NCBI GenBank assembly: GCA_964513415.1
Contig: CAZEMX010000002.1
Span: forward strand, 1-55,513
Direction of reading: 5' to 3'
DNA from: Methanomethylicus sp964513415
GTDB taxonomy: Archaea > Thermoproteota > Methanomethylicia > Methanomethylicales > Methanomethylicaceae
Length of the DNA: 55,513 bases
Below the pieces are notes generated by a model that saw only the letters and a program-made list of their open reading frames with translations, was not told the DNA's origin and did no database searches. Of this stretch, positions 38,401 to 49,500 are shown one piece after another. A program made the translations under genes and the position numbers. The first letter of the stretch is position 1, and every line of letters starts with the position of its first letter.

Positions 38401-39037
38401 ACCGCCCTCTGAAGAGCAGAATCGTATCAATGTATTGCAGTCATTGGGAGGCTTGCATGGCTTGTTGGCAATAGGACAAACTGCTGTTGGATTGGCTGGT
38501 GTACTTGATCGTAAAGGTGATCCTGGGGATTTTACGCCGGATCCGACACTGACGCGTCTGCGCGACGAAGCTATTCTTGATTCAAACCGGATGGACCCGG
38601 CTATCAAAGCGGCTGCAGAAACCAACATGGAGCTTACCCGTCGTGCAACCAATGAAACCATCCAGCAACAAGCTGGTGGAGACACGGGCCTTGCTTTGAG
38701 CAATATGAATCGTAGCGCGATTGCAAAAAATCGATCGATAGTCGATCTTGCAGCTGAACAAGAAAGGAATCGGATGCAGAAAAAACAGTATGCTGCAGGC
38801 CTGGCCGAACAGGTAGCAACTGAGCGCAGATTTGGTTATGAGAAACGTCGAGATGATTTCATGACTAATCAGCAAGCTGCAGCAGGATTGATGAATACGG
38901 GCATCAAAAATCTCTTGCAAGGGGAATTGTACAGGTCTTTCAATCAAGGGATCTCAGACATTGAAGGTCAAGAAAAGTCGTATAACGAAAAGCTCGGACA
39001 GGGCTTAAAAACACTGTTTACACTGTTTGGAGAATGA
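35483..39037 (+). CDS. Ejected cargo protein with Gly-zipper and lysozyme-like domain
   Basis: 1184 residues. Residues about 55-140 are a Gly/Ala-rich zipper (AAIGTMIAPGVGTAIGGGIGA) able to insert in membranes. Residues about 335-445 match the lambda-R/GH104-type transglycosylase pattern: RHGEEN (candidate catalytic Glu 345), TAQGSFQFLQKTRD, then GNFDKADKILAERKQWTSLPGG. Two 25-residue repeats are at 692-716 and 820-844, and the C-terminus is helical and Gln-rich. Together this suggests a protein injected with the DNA that opens peptidoglycan and membrane. Position after the muzzle gene agrees with cargo proteins of crAss-like phages. Residues about 505-690 are AT-rich in DNA. Confidence 0.75.
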   Translation: MGRVVTNPPKMRRQLNRGGFAKAIAKMTPEQKAIFDKLSDSEKEVFIKSAGLDGMSASTGMAIGAGAQLAGQVVNTIDQQDGEASMGGTIASNALQYGGKGAAIGTMIAPGVGTAIGGGIGAVAGAAVGYMQGKGQQDQQSQADKAARHAAGASSMDVAGRIGAKEGGKIGSPSGLVDIIMGPQSPTGTALINDGREKKASGGSVVGPGGPKADAIDTQLPKGSFVVPAENAAIAEQLRSTYFSTPKKKMKGGGSVPVSLSNGEHVFMPEEVSHLEKQGINLHYLAPNAEQTGMGYQNGGRVKMNRGGKAGENAEVASEKELEEIEALLEDTNVQAYLEGIRHGEENPKKGIKSKNPNSTAQGSFQFLQKTRDKILEKYGYDAWSKEPTMQALAAVALIYDNNKWKKKGEDGKVLDHIKSGNFDKADKILAERKQWTSLPGGTEKNSKTDTIPQVREEYLKSRESGRIAEYQKKYDPTKRFQYLVSEDESDPVDFSIAEDPLKAESWLNLKDAGFFGSYRVGNRYVNDSAGPIHPFPEYQNVDYKVVQEINNLILGAKTPSELKKILSETIIEKYPNTLIPIYPGSKDTRAEYHIINVNSILAKAELLRQRLENEKKTISATSGIIKGDRFKEIESELKVLSEINRDAIYLRDTHRNSQDNQYLKARHQSGDNLPSVYEVTGTTSSASTSKDDETLPKGLAASIDERVSRAGAQPRDESSSNDAFTTKTKSNSVNAELTQSILAATNPEELKRIVKERNSDFDANAVKALKSKIELLWPRRNRLPGDSVMTASDYNSLLQSANNIQNRINKVPPSITNLDDENLPEGLAASIDERVSRAWAQPRKTTYTERERSRRMDANAEDIKASQKREKLSQLAVNKAAGVPVSLDGLSKEDLDYIDQITAKLQEKENAAKATADAEFEAQQKFDKKRAEDNDRMNEMGLDEDYLAPSTGLNPKKPVLREKPSTEIPEIPPPSEEQNRINVLQSLGGLHGLLAIGQTAVGLAGVLDRKGDPGDFTPDPTLTRLRDEAILDSNRMDPAIKAAAETNMELTRRATNETIQQQAGGDTGLALSNMNRSAIAKNRSIVDLAAEQERNRMQKKQYAAGLAEQVATERRFGYEKRRDDFMTNQQAAAGLMNTGIKNLLQGELYRSFNQGISDIEGQEKSYNEKLGQGLKTLFTLFGE
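37556..38014 (+). repeat. Two 25-codon repeats inside the cargo protein
   Basis: Copies at 37556-37630 and 37940-38014 encode DDE(T/N)LP(K/E)GLAASIDERV followed by SRA(G/W)AQPR. The protein match is 22 of 25, while many third codon positions differ, so the peptide rather than the DNA is kept. Confidence 0.8.
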
Positions 39038-40560
39038 TCAACTTTGGAATATATCAAGGCTTGAACGTAGACATTCCCTATCAGGATGCTATGGAGCAAA
39101 AAATGCGCCTCATGGGTATGGAGCGCCAAGCAAGAGCTGATGCTGAAAACAAAGCAAAGCTGTTGTATGATGACATGGAGTTTGGAAAGGCGACCAGTGA
39201 TTATGGTCAGCAAGAGCTGAACAAATTTTATTCAGAACGAGTCAAAGAGATTGGCAAGTTTGTCACAGAAAATCCTGATCTCACAGTAAATCCGGCAAAA
39301 ATGATGGCGCTGAAAAACATGAAGCGTCAACTTCTTGACAATCCTATTCTCTTGAAAGAAATGCGTTTTGGAAAAGAACGCGATGCCTTACAGGAGTTTA
39401 TCAAAAAAAACCCTGGTGTTGAGAACGAACCGGAGATTCAACAGATGCTCGCGCAGGTCAATTCTTACAATTTGACCGGGAGGGTTGATCAGGCCAATCC
39501 AGATTCTGAGTTTGTATTTCTCAACCCTGACATGAAGGTTGACCTTCCAAAGTCAATTATGGATGCGTTTAAGGGCGTTCAAATGTCTGGACTTGAGCCT
39601 ATCAATGGAACCAGAAAAGATGGTTATTTTCAGTTTTCAGATGACAATGATTTGTATCGTGCTGCACAGACTTTGCTTTCTGATCCGAAAGTCAAAAGGT
39701 TGATGGCAAAACAATATGAAGCATTGTCGGACGAAGAAAAGCAGAAATACAACGGCGATTTAGCCAAGTATGCAATGGAGCTTGGTCGTCCGTATGCTCC
39801 ACAGAAAAAGTTTGTTCCTCCGACGGATGGAGGAACTGCAGGATCAGGTTCCGGAACTGCCAGTGACAAAGACGAATCTTTGCGTGGAGGCTGGCAGGAT
39901 CTTTTGGAATCAGCTCGACAAAATCCAGGCGTACCTCAACGTGGTGTGGCTGATGGAATTCAAAAAGTCTTTTCATCGCCTGATGGCATTGATAATCTTT
40001 CTACGGGAGTAATCATGTCGTTGCGTGGCAATGCAGAGTCAGGTTTGATGACTTCCAAAGCAAGAGACTATTTGCGTACTGCCAAAGCTGCACCAACAGG
40101 CGAAATCGTCTATTTAAAAGAAGATCCCAATGCGCTTGGAGCTCCTGGAGGATACTATGCGGACTATCGTGTTCAAGTTCCTATTCAAGACTTTTACAAG
40201 TATTTTGACAAAGATGCAATAGATTGGGGCGGATTTGACAACATTACTTCCGGGGTTGACCCAGATGAATCATTTACAATCCATGATGGAGATAGCATAG
40301 GTAATTGGCGCGACAAGGACTATACAAATCTCTACAAAGCAGTAACCGACGAAAAAGGAAATGGGTATGTTGAGTTCCTTGTACGCAAGCCGATCGGCAA
40401 TGCTTCCGATGCTGGTTATGCTAAGGGCTACAACAGTGCTGCAGGCTTTGGAACAGGAGAAGGTAACCCTGCTCGTCCAGCAGGAATGAAATCCGGAATT
40501 ATGAGAACGCCAGACGGTCAAATTGTAGTAGTGCAACTTCCTGAACAAGTAAATCCATAA
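39034..40560 (+). CDS. Probable second cargo protein (508 aa)
   Basis: 508 residues. Helical, charged N-terminal 130 residues (EQKMRLMGMERQARADAENKAKL), a Gly/Ser/Thr linker near 270 (TDGGTAGSGSGTASDKDE), and a mixed C-terminal half. No family recognised. It overlaps the previous gene by 4 nt and is followed by the giant gene after 2 bp. In crAss-like phages the gene between the muzzle and the RNA polymerase proteins encodes cargo packed in the tail barrel. Confidence 0.6.
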   Translation: MINFGIYQGLNVDIPYQDAMEQKMRLMGMERQARADAENKAKLLYDDMEFGKATSDYGQQELNKFYSERVKEIGKFVTENPDLTVNPAKMMALKNMKRQLLDNPILLKEMRFGKERDALQEFIKKNPGVENEPEIQQMLAQVNSYNLTGRVDQANPDSEFVFLNPDMKVDLPKSIMDAFKGVQMSGLEPINGTRKDGYFQFSDDNDLYRAAQTLLSDPKVKRLMAKQYEALSDEEKQKYNGDLAKYAMELGRPYAPQKKFVPPTDGGTAGSGSGTASDKDESLRGGWQDLLESARQNPGVPQRGVADGIQKVFSSPDGIDNLSTGVIMSLRGNAESGLMTSKARDYLRTAKAAPTGEIVYLKEDPNALGAPGGYYADYRVQVPIQDFYKYFDKDAIDWGGFDNITSGVDPDESFTIHDGDSIGNWRDKDYTNLYKAVTDEKGNGYVEFLVRKPIGNASDAGYAKGYNSAAGFGTGEGNPARPAGMKSGIMRTPDGQIVVVQLPEQVNP

Positions 40561-40562
40561 GT

Positions 40563-43500
40563 ATGCCAGATACGACTAAATACAAGGTTCTTTCACCTGA
40601 AGAAGTGAAGGCATTGAATCTTTCCGAAGATGACATAAATGCTTTGCCTGTATACGATCCTACTCAAAAAAAAGTGGAATACGATGCAGCAAAAGGCATC
40701 AAGATCGATCAAGCCGACATTACTGATATTTCGGATGAAGAGTATCAAAGAATCATCAATACTCCCGGCGCTGAAGTAAAGAAAATCAACGTATCTCAGG
40801 ACGGATATGTAAATCCTGAAGAGTTGCCTCATGCTTACACGTATGAAAATCAAGCAACGCCTTACATCCTGAAAACCTGGCAAGAAAGCGAAATCATCGA
40901 CAAGGACGAAATTATGTCTGATGATGAGAAGAGCTACCTGCGGGACGCAAAAGCATGGATGACGCCCGAGCAGTTCGAAGCATCGCGCAAAGTATTTCGG
41001 GGCGAAGATCCAAAACAACAAGAGGACAACATTTTTACGCGGGCAATAGAAGGAGCCATTGAAGGAGCCGGAGTAGGATTGACAGTATCCGGATTTACGC
41101 CGGTTTCTGCTGGCATAGGAGCCGGAGCTGGAGCCATCATTGGCGCCACGGTAAAGGCTGTAAATGATGACAAGAAATACTACTTCGATGAGCAAGGCAT
41201 TCCTCGTGCTCTTGGTCGTGGAGAATTGCCGCCCCCCGGAAGCAAAACAGCTTCAGTATGGGGATTTGGCAATTCGGTAGAAGATGACAACCCAATGACT
41301 GGCTTTGCCAAGAACGCTACGAACATGATCATCCAAACGGGTGGGTCTTTTCCGCAGCTTCTAAACATCCTTGCAGGGGTGGCAACAGGCAATGACATCA
41401 ATTACCTGAAAAACATTGAAAGTGATATCGATTCGTATCAGTTTCAACTGAGCAGCAAAGCCCAGAAGCCTATCTTTTCCATGGGAGAAAATGGAACTGA
41501 ATGGGATTTGAACATGCACAACTCATTGGCAACCATTGGTCAAGCGATAGGTAGCATGGCTGCATTTATGGGTGCAGGTCGAGCCGTGGGCGTTCCAAAA
41601 GAAACCAATGCGGTTACACAAGCTGCGCGTAGTGCACGAGCTATCGGTGGAGCTAATGCAGTAGCAAAGCCTTTAACGCTTGCCGAAAAAGCAGCCATGA
41701 ATGCTCCATGGAAGTATCCAAAGCAGTGGCTTGTCGGCAGCATGATCAATATGAGCGAAGCCGCACAATCCATGCGTGAAGCTGGTCTTGATGATCGGGG
41801 TGGATATGCAGCTACGCTGGTCACGGCTTTAGGGATGGGAGCACTGGAAATGATGATCGGCGGCCAGGAATTGAATCTGATCACTAAGCGCAAAATTTTC
41901 AAAGATGTTGCGGATCAGATAACCAAAACCACAGCAAAAGATGGAATTCAGCGAATTTCGTCTGAGTCTATCGATCAGCTATACAAAGCAACTCTAAAAA
42001 GTGGCATTCGTGAACTTGCCAAGTATGGCAAGAGCGTAGTAAAAACTGGTTTTGGCGAAGCTGCAGAAGAATTTATTCAGGATGTTTATTCAAAGTTCGT
42101 ACAGTTCATGCATGACAAGTTCCCTTCTATGGGGAACAAATACGGCACTGAAATGCTCAGCGGTAAATCGATCGAGAGCTATGTGAACAGTGCCATTGGC
42201 GGTTTTGCAGGGGCTCCTGTTGGTATTGTTACCGGCGATGTGGAGCGCACCAAAAACGAGGAAATCTACCGTCATATCAAAAATGGAACGGAGGATCGAT
42301 TAGTAAAGCAGCTTGACCTGGAAGCAAAGATGGGCTTTCTTGATCAGAGTGAAGTTGACGACTACAAGAATCGAGTATCTGTTTACAAAAAATTCCGGGA
42401 AAAGCTTGCTGGCAATGAAAAGCATTTGAATGATGATCAGCGTCGGGATCTATTTGAAGCTCTTTGGCAACATCAAAATGCTGCTGAGCTTATGAACTCG
42501 GCAAAGCCAGCAGCAGAGTCCCCAACGGCAGATCCTATTGATAAGGCGGCATATAGCAAGTACGAAAAAGAAGTCAAGCTTTGGCAAAAGAAAGTCGAAG
42601 ATCTGTTGAGCATCACACCGGAAGAAGCTGCAAAAGAACCTTCTGTGCCAGCAACTTCTTCTCTTTCTGATATAAAAGCTAAAAAAGCTGATATAGAAAA
42701 AGACCAACAAGGGAATTTTGTACCTAAAAAATATACGCTTAATCTTAAAGGAGAAAACCCTTCACCAAATATACCTTTATCTGCAATATCAGAAGAATCT
42801 TTTGGAGGAGAATTACCAACAAACGTAAAACAGGTAAAACTTTTAGAAATAAGAGGTAGGAACTCATTAGGACAAACAGTTGGAAAGGTTTGGGTTCAAA
42901 AAGAAGATGGTCAAAGTTATACAGCAGATGTAATTTTTAATGATGCAAAACTAGAAGCTTTAGAAGGTGCGCCTGTAGCTTCTACAGCTCCTGTTTCTGT
43001 TGTAGATATTAAGAAAGCTGATGCTCAAACTGTTAAAAATAGAATGCAGGAAATAGAAAAAACTCCTGTTACTATTAATATAACACAAGATGCAGAAGGT
43101 AAGATAGAGCAAACTTCTGAAGAGGTTATTTCTAGTATTAAATCTGAACTGGATAAAATAGGTTTACCATATTCAGATGTTGTTGCTAATGATAAGGGTT
43201 CTACATATTTTGTAGTTACAAAAGATGGACAACAACATGAGATATTAAAGTTGGTTAAAACTGGCAACGCTTTAGTAAAACCTATTCTTGCTAAAGCCAA
43301 ATGGATAAACCATCTTATCAAAACCCAACCTCAAGATTTATATGATTTTGTAAATGCAAAACCTGAGGTAGACGAGGATTTTTTTGGCGAACAGTTTAGT
43401 TTTGTTGCTGGCTCTTCCGAAACTTCTGAAGAGAAGCCATCAGAAGTTAAAGATGTGATTGGTGAAATCCTGGTAGATGAAAAAGATTCTGATCAGGTGG

Positions 43501-46500
43501 ATTCTCCGTTTACATTCAAGAATTCAAAAGGAGAAGAAATAACCATAAAAGAAGGATTCGCTTTTTCTGCTGACAAGCCCATTGCTACTGCTCGTAAATT
43601 CAAGAGTCAAAAAGGAGCCTTCATTGCAACTTTTGAAAAGCCGACAGATGATGAAGATTACTCGGATTTAGAACAACAAGAAGATGGTTCTGTAAAGTCT
43701 GCATCTCGTAAAAAAGGTCGTGGTTATATCATTCGATTGGATGAAAAGGGCAATTACCGCGATCACAAAGAATTTACAGCAAACCAAGAAGAAGGCACAC
43801 TCAGCTATGGTTCAGCTGCAGCAGCATTACGCCAAGTAGGTGCGCGGTTGAAATCAGATCTTCCGGCTGAGAAAAAATTGGAAGAGGCGAAAAAACGTCA
43901 AGCTGCAAACGAAGTTTCTTTACGGGCTCAAAGCCGCGAAAAGGTTCGAAAGCTTTTTCAGAACATCAAAGGGTTCTCTGGCGAATCAAAGAAGATCACA
44001 GATGATTCTGATTTTCGCAAAGCGTTCAATATCGATCCCAATTCGACAGAATCAGACTTTAACCAGGATGATATTGACAGCACGTTTGGTCAAAAAAACC
44101 GCAAGCGTGAAGTAAAAGTTTGGATCAAAGATGGAGTTCTTTATGAAGAATCCGGAACAAGAACGTTTGTCGATAAGAAAAGCGATGAAATTGTTACAGC
44201 AGAATCAAGCGCAAAAGCCGTCAAATTGTATCGAGTAACTGATAAGTACGGCAATAAATATCTTGTTGGCTCTACAAAGGTTTCAGAAGGTCGAGACGGA
44301 AATCTATATGGAACAGCATTTGTTCTGCAGCTTGATGATGAAGGCAAAGAGGTTCGGTATAGCAAGCGGTTTTACTACAATGCCAATCAGAAAGATGCAA
44401 CCAACTGGGATGGGTTGTCCAGTATCATAGACAACCTTGAAATGAATGCTTTGCCAAAAACGAAGCCTGCAACTGTCAACAATGAAAATGTAAAGCAGCC
44501 TTTTAATACCAAACAGGAAATCATTGATACTCTTCGGCGGTTAAGCGCTCCATACAAGTTTGGAGAAAAGAGAGACGAAAATGAACAGAAGTTCATAGGT
44601 TTCAACCGCTTGGTTAATGGTGAAAAGAAGCCTGATGAAGATTCTAAAGATGCTTTGTCTGCAGGTCTTATCGTGGACAAAATCGTTCGTGATTTCTTTG
44701 GAGAAAGAGAGATTAAGTATGAACAGTACGGTCCGGAACAGATAACAGAGGATGCTTTCAATGCTTTGAAGTCCGGGCTGACTCGTCTCCGTATGATGAT
44801 GAATCTTCGCGGAGAAACAGTAATTCCTGAAGGCATTACGCTGGCCGATCCTGAGTCTGGCGTAAAGAGTGAGATGGACTTGGTTACCGTGGATGAGATG
44901 CTTCAAATTCGTGTGTATGACGTCAAAACGATGTTGTCATACGACATGAAGAATTATCGCAATAAGATTCAAAGCAATGGAAGGACCAAAGAAAAGGACC
45001 ATCGGTTGCAACTTTCTTTGTACAACAATTTGATTGAACAGAATCTTGGCGTTAAAGTCACTCAACTGGGCATCATACCTATCGTAGTAGACTACGAAAA
45101 AGGCAAAGGCGTGGTGAAAATGGCCAATCGAAAAGATACCATTGAGCACCAATACGACAACGATATTCAAACCAAATTTGGTGTAAAGCGTAACCCTGAA
45201 GCTGTTGCTTTGAGCATGATGGAAGATGGCTGGCTTCGAGGACTCGTTTCCACCGGCACCGGTTTAGGCGAACAAGCTCCGGGTTCAAGCCAAGAGTCAA
45301 ATAAATCAGACAGCAAAGAAGTGACACAGATACTCGACACATTGTCGGGTGAGCTGGAAGAGAAAGATAAGAAGGACGAGAAAAAAGAAGAGGTTATAGA
45401 GCTTGACAAAAAAACAGTCAAGAAGCTTACACCGGAAGAGAAAAGAGAGCGCCGCCGAGAGTATCGCATCAGAGCATTTATTGCTTTTGCCAGGGAGTTT
45501 GATAGCATTGATGAAAATATTGTCTTTACCTATCGTGGTAAAGAGAACGTGAACATCATTGCCAAGGTTGTAAAAGGAAAGGTTTCATTTTACAATCCAA
45601 AAACATCAGCATACATCAGAAGAGGAAGTCAATACAACAAGGTGCTTGAACAATACAAGCAGCATGTTGCTATGATACTTGGTTTTAAAGAAGATATAAC
45701 CAGCGAAATCAACCCGCCTGATGGATTAATGGAAGACATCAATGGTATGACCGGATGGGTTCTGGAAAATGACAGTCCATTAGGATGGGTGCGCTATTGG
45801 GACTTTCTTACAACACCTTCTGATAGGAACAGCCTTGAATCTTCTTATCAGTATGCCATTTATGAAAGCTGCATTGCTGGATTCCCTGAAGATCAAGTTG
45901 TCCGTGCTCTTGGTAAAAACTTTGTAAACGAAACGAACGTTCGTAAGCATTATGTGACTACCCGTACTGATGCAATGAAAATGGACCAAGTTGCCATTGA
46001 TGTTGCGGAACGTTTCGGAAAAAGTCAAAGTGATGTATACGACGACATGATTTCATTCATGGAGTCTTACCATGAAGATCCTAATCAGTTCATTCGAGAA
46101 AACTCTTCTATTGATCCAGAAGGAGCAGAAAGCATACAGCAGCTATTTCAAAACAAGTTCGGATTCTCAATAACTAAAGACTATGTCGCACAAATTAACG
46201 AAACCGCAAAAGCAATCTCTGAAGAACTTTCTGAAGTACAGACTTCAAATGAACAAAGAAGAGAACCAGCGAGCCCGAGCCGTCAGGCAGTTAAGGAAGC
46301 AGTACGGCCTGTAGGCGCAAAAGAATTCAACGAAATGAGCGATGATGCAAAACATAAGGTTTTGCGTGGGATGTTCGCCTCGTTGAAAAGCAAGGGAAGG
46401 CCTGAGCTGCTTAGCGTGTCAAAACTCATTTACCCGAGCGCAAACAAAACCAGCATAATTGTACAGCTGAAAAACGGATACAAAATCCGCGCTTACATTC

Positions 46501-49500
46501 ATGCTGAGAATCATGTGGCCATTACTCCGGAAGAAGCGATTGAAGTAGATCAGATTTCAGATTATGTGGTTTACAAAGCTACCGGGATGACTATTGTTCC
46601 TGCGTATGGGCTGCGTGGTTACGACAATAATATCATCATGCAAAATGCATCAGGTCAAGAAACGGCCTCGATAGCAGAAAGCGATTTTAAATCAAAGAGC
46701 TCGCCTAAGCCGACAAAAGAACAGAAAAAAGCAAAAAGCGAACGAATCAAGAACATGATTCGTAGTCTTGATCGCTACATTGAATACTACGATGAACTTG
46801 GTTCAAGAAATCTTAGAAAAAGCCGTGGAGGCCTTCAAATGGGAGGCTTGTATGGGATAGAAGGGTTAAGCTACAAAATATGGGCTCGATTGCTTAAAAC
46901 GGTTCGCACACTTTTGAAGCAAGGCGAAACCGTTGATGCTGCAGTCAATCGCGCAATGATGTGGTTGAATGTGAAGCATAAAGACGTCAAAGTCAATTAC
47001 CAAGACGAAGAGACGTTGCGCGCAGAAGTTTATACTGCTTTGGGCCTTGAAAAACAGTACCAAGATCAAGTGAATGCTGCAACGTATGAAGAAGATGAAG
47101 ATGCAGTAGAGAACACTTCGGAAATGAGTTCTATGATGGACAAAGAGGTAGTTCGTAAGATCTTCCTTGAAAAAGTCCGTCACTTATTCGTCAATTACGA
47201 CAACGGCAAGCCGTGGATTGAAGGTTATACCATGCGACAAATGCTTGATGCAGCGTTTGATTTGTCGGAAAAAATGCCGGCAAATACTCAAAACATCAAG
47301 CAGTACTACATTGACAATTTTCCTATCAAAGAAATGTCTGAGTTCTGGAAAGGAGTCAATGAAATTGTTGATGAGTACGACCAAGATAGCTTTGTTCGAC
47401 TGCACAACATCATGAAAAGCTCATTGCGGATCGGATATCTCAGTTACGGAAATTTCAACCTTAATCGTCACAGTAAAGAGTCTGTAAAACCTTTTACCCC
47501 GATTCTTAGCAATCCTGCGATCGATAAACGTCAAGCAAATCAATACGTCAAAGATTCTATTATTAAAGCTGAAGCATGGGTAAAAAATAAGGATGCCATT
47601 GCCCGGGAACTGGTTAAACAGGTGTATGCAAAAGCTTCAGAAAAAAGTATCGCTGAATGGTCAAAAGACGAATGGAATGAGATTGTAAAAAATTCAGTCT
47701 CATCTGTTGACGAAAGCGCCAACTGGAAAGATTACTTTAACAGGTATGAGATTAACAAGATCGTAGGCACACTGAAAGACAAACTTTCAAAAGGTGAGCA
47801 GCCTCGTCTTAATCTTGCGAGAATTTTCTTTCAGGAAAGAATCGAAGCNNNNNNNNNNNNNNNNNNNNNNNNNNNNNNNNNNNNNNNNNNNNNNNNNNNN
47901 NNNNNNNNNNNNNNNNNNNNNNNNNNNNNNNNNNNNNNNNNNNNNNNNGTGAGCAGCCTCGTCTTAATCTTGCGAGAATTTTCTTTCAGGAAAGAATCGA
48001 AGCGCAAGATGCAGAATTTGCTAATGAGCTTATGCGAGTTCGCGCCAACATTAATGATCAGCTTATTGCTTCTAAAGGCAAGACGCTGGGCAAACTAAAA
48101 TCGCCGGCAGCTTACTTCAAAAAGATGAAGGAAAGCGCTATCGAACGAAACGACGGAAGTGAAGCCCAAGTAGAGAAGTATTTCCGAGAAATTGCTCGCA
48201 GAATGGCCATCAGCTCTAAAGTGGGTTCTTCTTTGAAGCAGATGATAGAATCCCAGAATGAAGCAATCGCTTCTATGATGGGACTTCCGCTTGATCTGGT
48301 GACAGCATATCAGAACAACCAAGCCCGCAAAAACGGGTTTGAAACTGCAGAAGCAAGTCTTGCATATAAGATAGTGACTACTGATTTCTCGTCTGCTCAG
48401 ATTACCGAAGTGCGTAAATTCTTGGCCGGAATCGTCACCAGGGACGACCTGAAGCAAAGCGAGTATCTTGAATATAGAAAGCTTTTTGAAGTTGCAGTTG
48501 GATCTGTCAGATTTCCTCAAAAAGATGCGCTTGCTCAGAATTACAGTGGCGATTCAGCACGTCAAGGATTTTCTGATCGGTTTTCAGATGTGACGAGGAA
48601 AAATGTAGATGCGATTGAATTCCGATCATGGCTTACAGATCGATTGACTCGAGATATTACCAACGAATCCATTGCTGCCAAATACGCAGATAATCCCTGG
48701 GTGCAAAGATTCAAGAGCGGTTTGAAGTTTTTCAACTTTGACGGAATCACCGATACGCGCGAAAAAGAAAGTTCGAATCGTAATCAAGCAAATCAGTCAG
48801 ATTTGTACTTGATTCGGCTTATCAACTTTTTCAATACTGAACAAGCTGAATATGCTGGTACTGGCAATTATTTGACGCTGATAGAACAGCAGGCTGATAG
48901 TTCAAAGAAGTACATGGTTCAAGCTGAAAAGAAAGAGCACAACCGTGATGCTATTGTAAATCTTCTGATGTCTGTTCCAATAGACAAGAATGGAAACAAA
49001 ATGACTCGCGTACAAGCAATGAATGCTTTGGATGCAGATGTACGAGAGTTTGCGGAAATGATCGAGTATTTTGGAGCAAAGAATATGCTTCGTACTCCTG
49101 AATTCAAGGACCAAAGTTCTTTTTATGGGAACAAAGAAGCTATCACAAAAGCCGCTCAGAACTTTGTTTACAATGAGGTTTACAACAAGTATTACATCGA
49201 TCAGTTTATTCGTGGCAAAAAACTGATGACAGCCGATGCTCGAGAAATAGTTAAGCGCAAGTCATCAGGTCAAGGAATGTCGATGGAGCCTGGCATCCCT
49301 GGTGGAATTCGTGAAACTCACAAGATTGCAATCTGGACCGACCCTGAGAAAACAATACAGATTAACGGCAAAGACTTTCAGGGCACGAAATTTACTGACG
49401 GAGCATCTTTGATAATGCCATGGTTTGATAAGCAAATCAAGATAAGCTCCGGTCACATGTTCGGCGGACAAGTGAAAATTATGACCTTCAGCCATAATGC

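Noticed and set aside
47949..48098. Apparent end of the giant protein at 48098
   Set aside because: Caused by the N-gap shifting the frame by 155 bases. With the duplicate removed the frame stays open to the window end.
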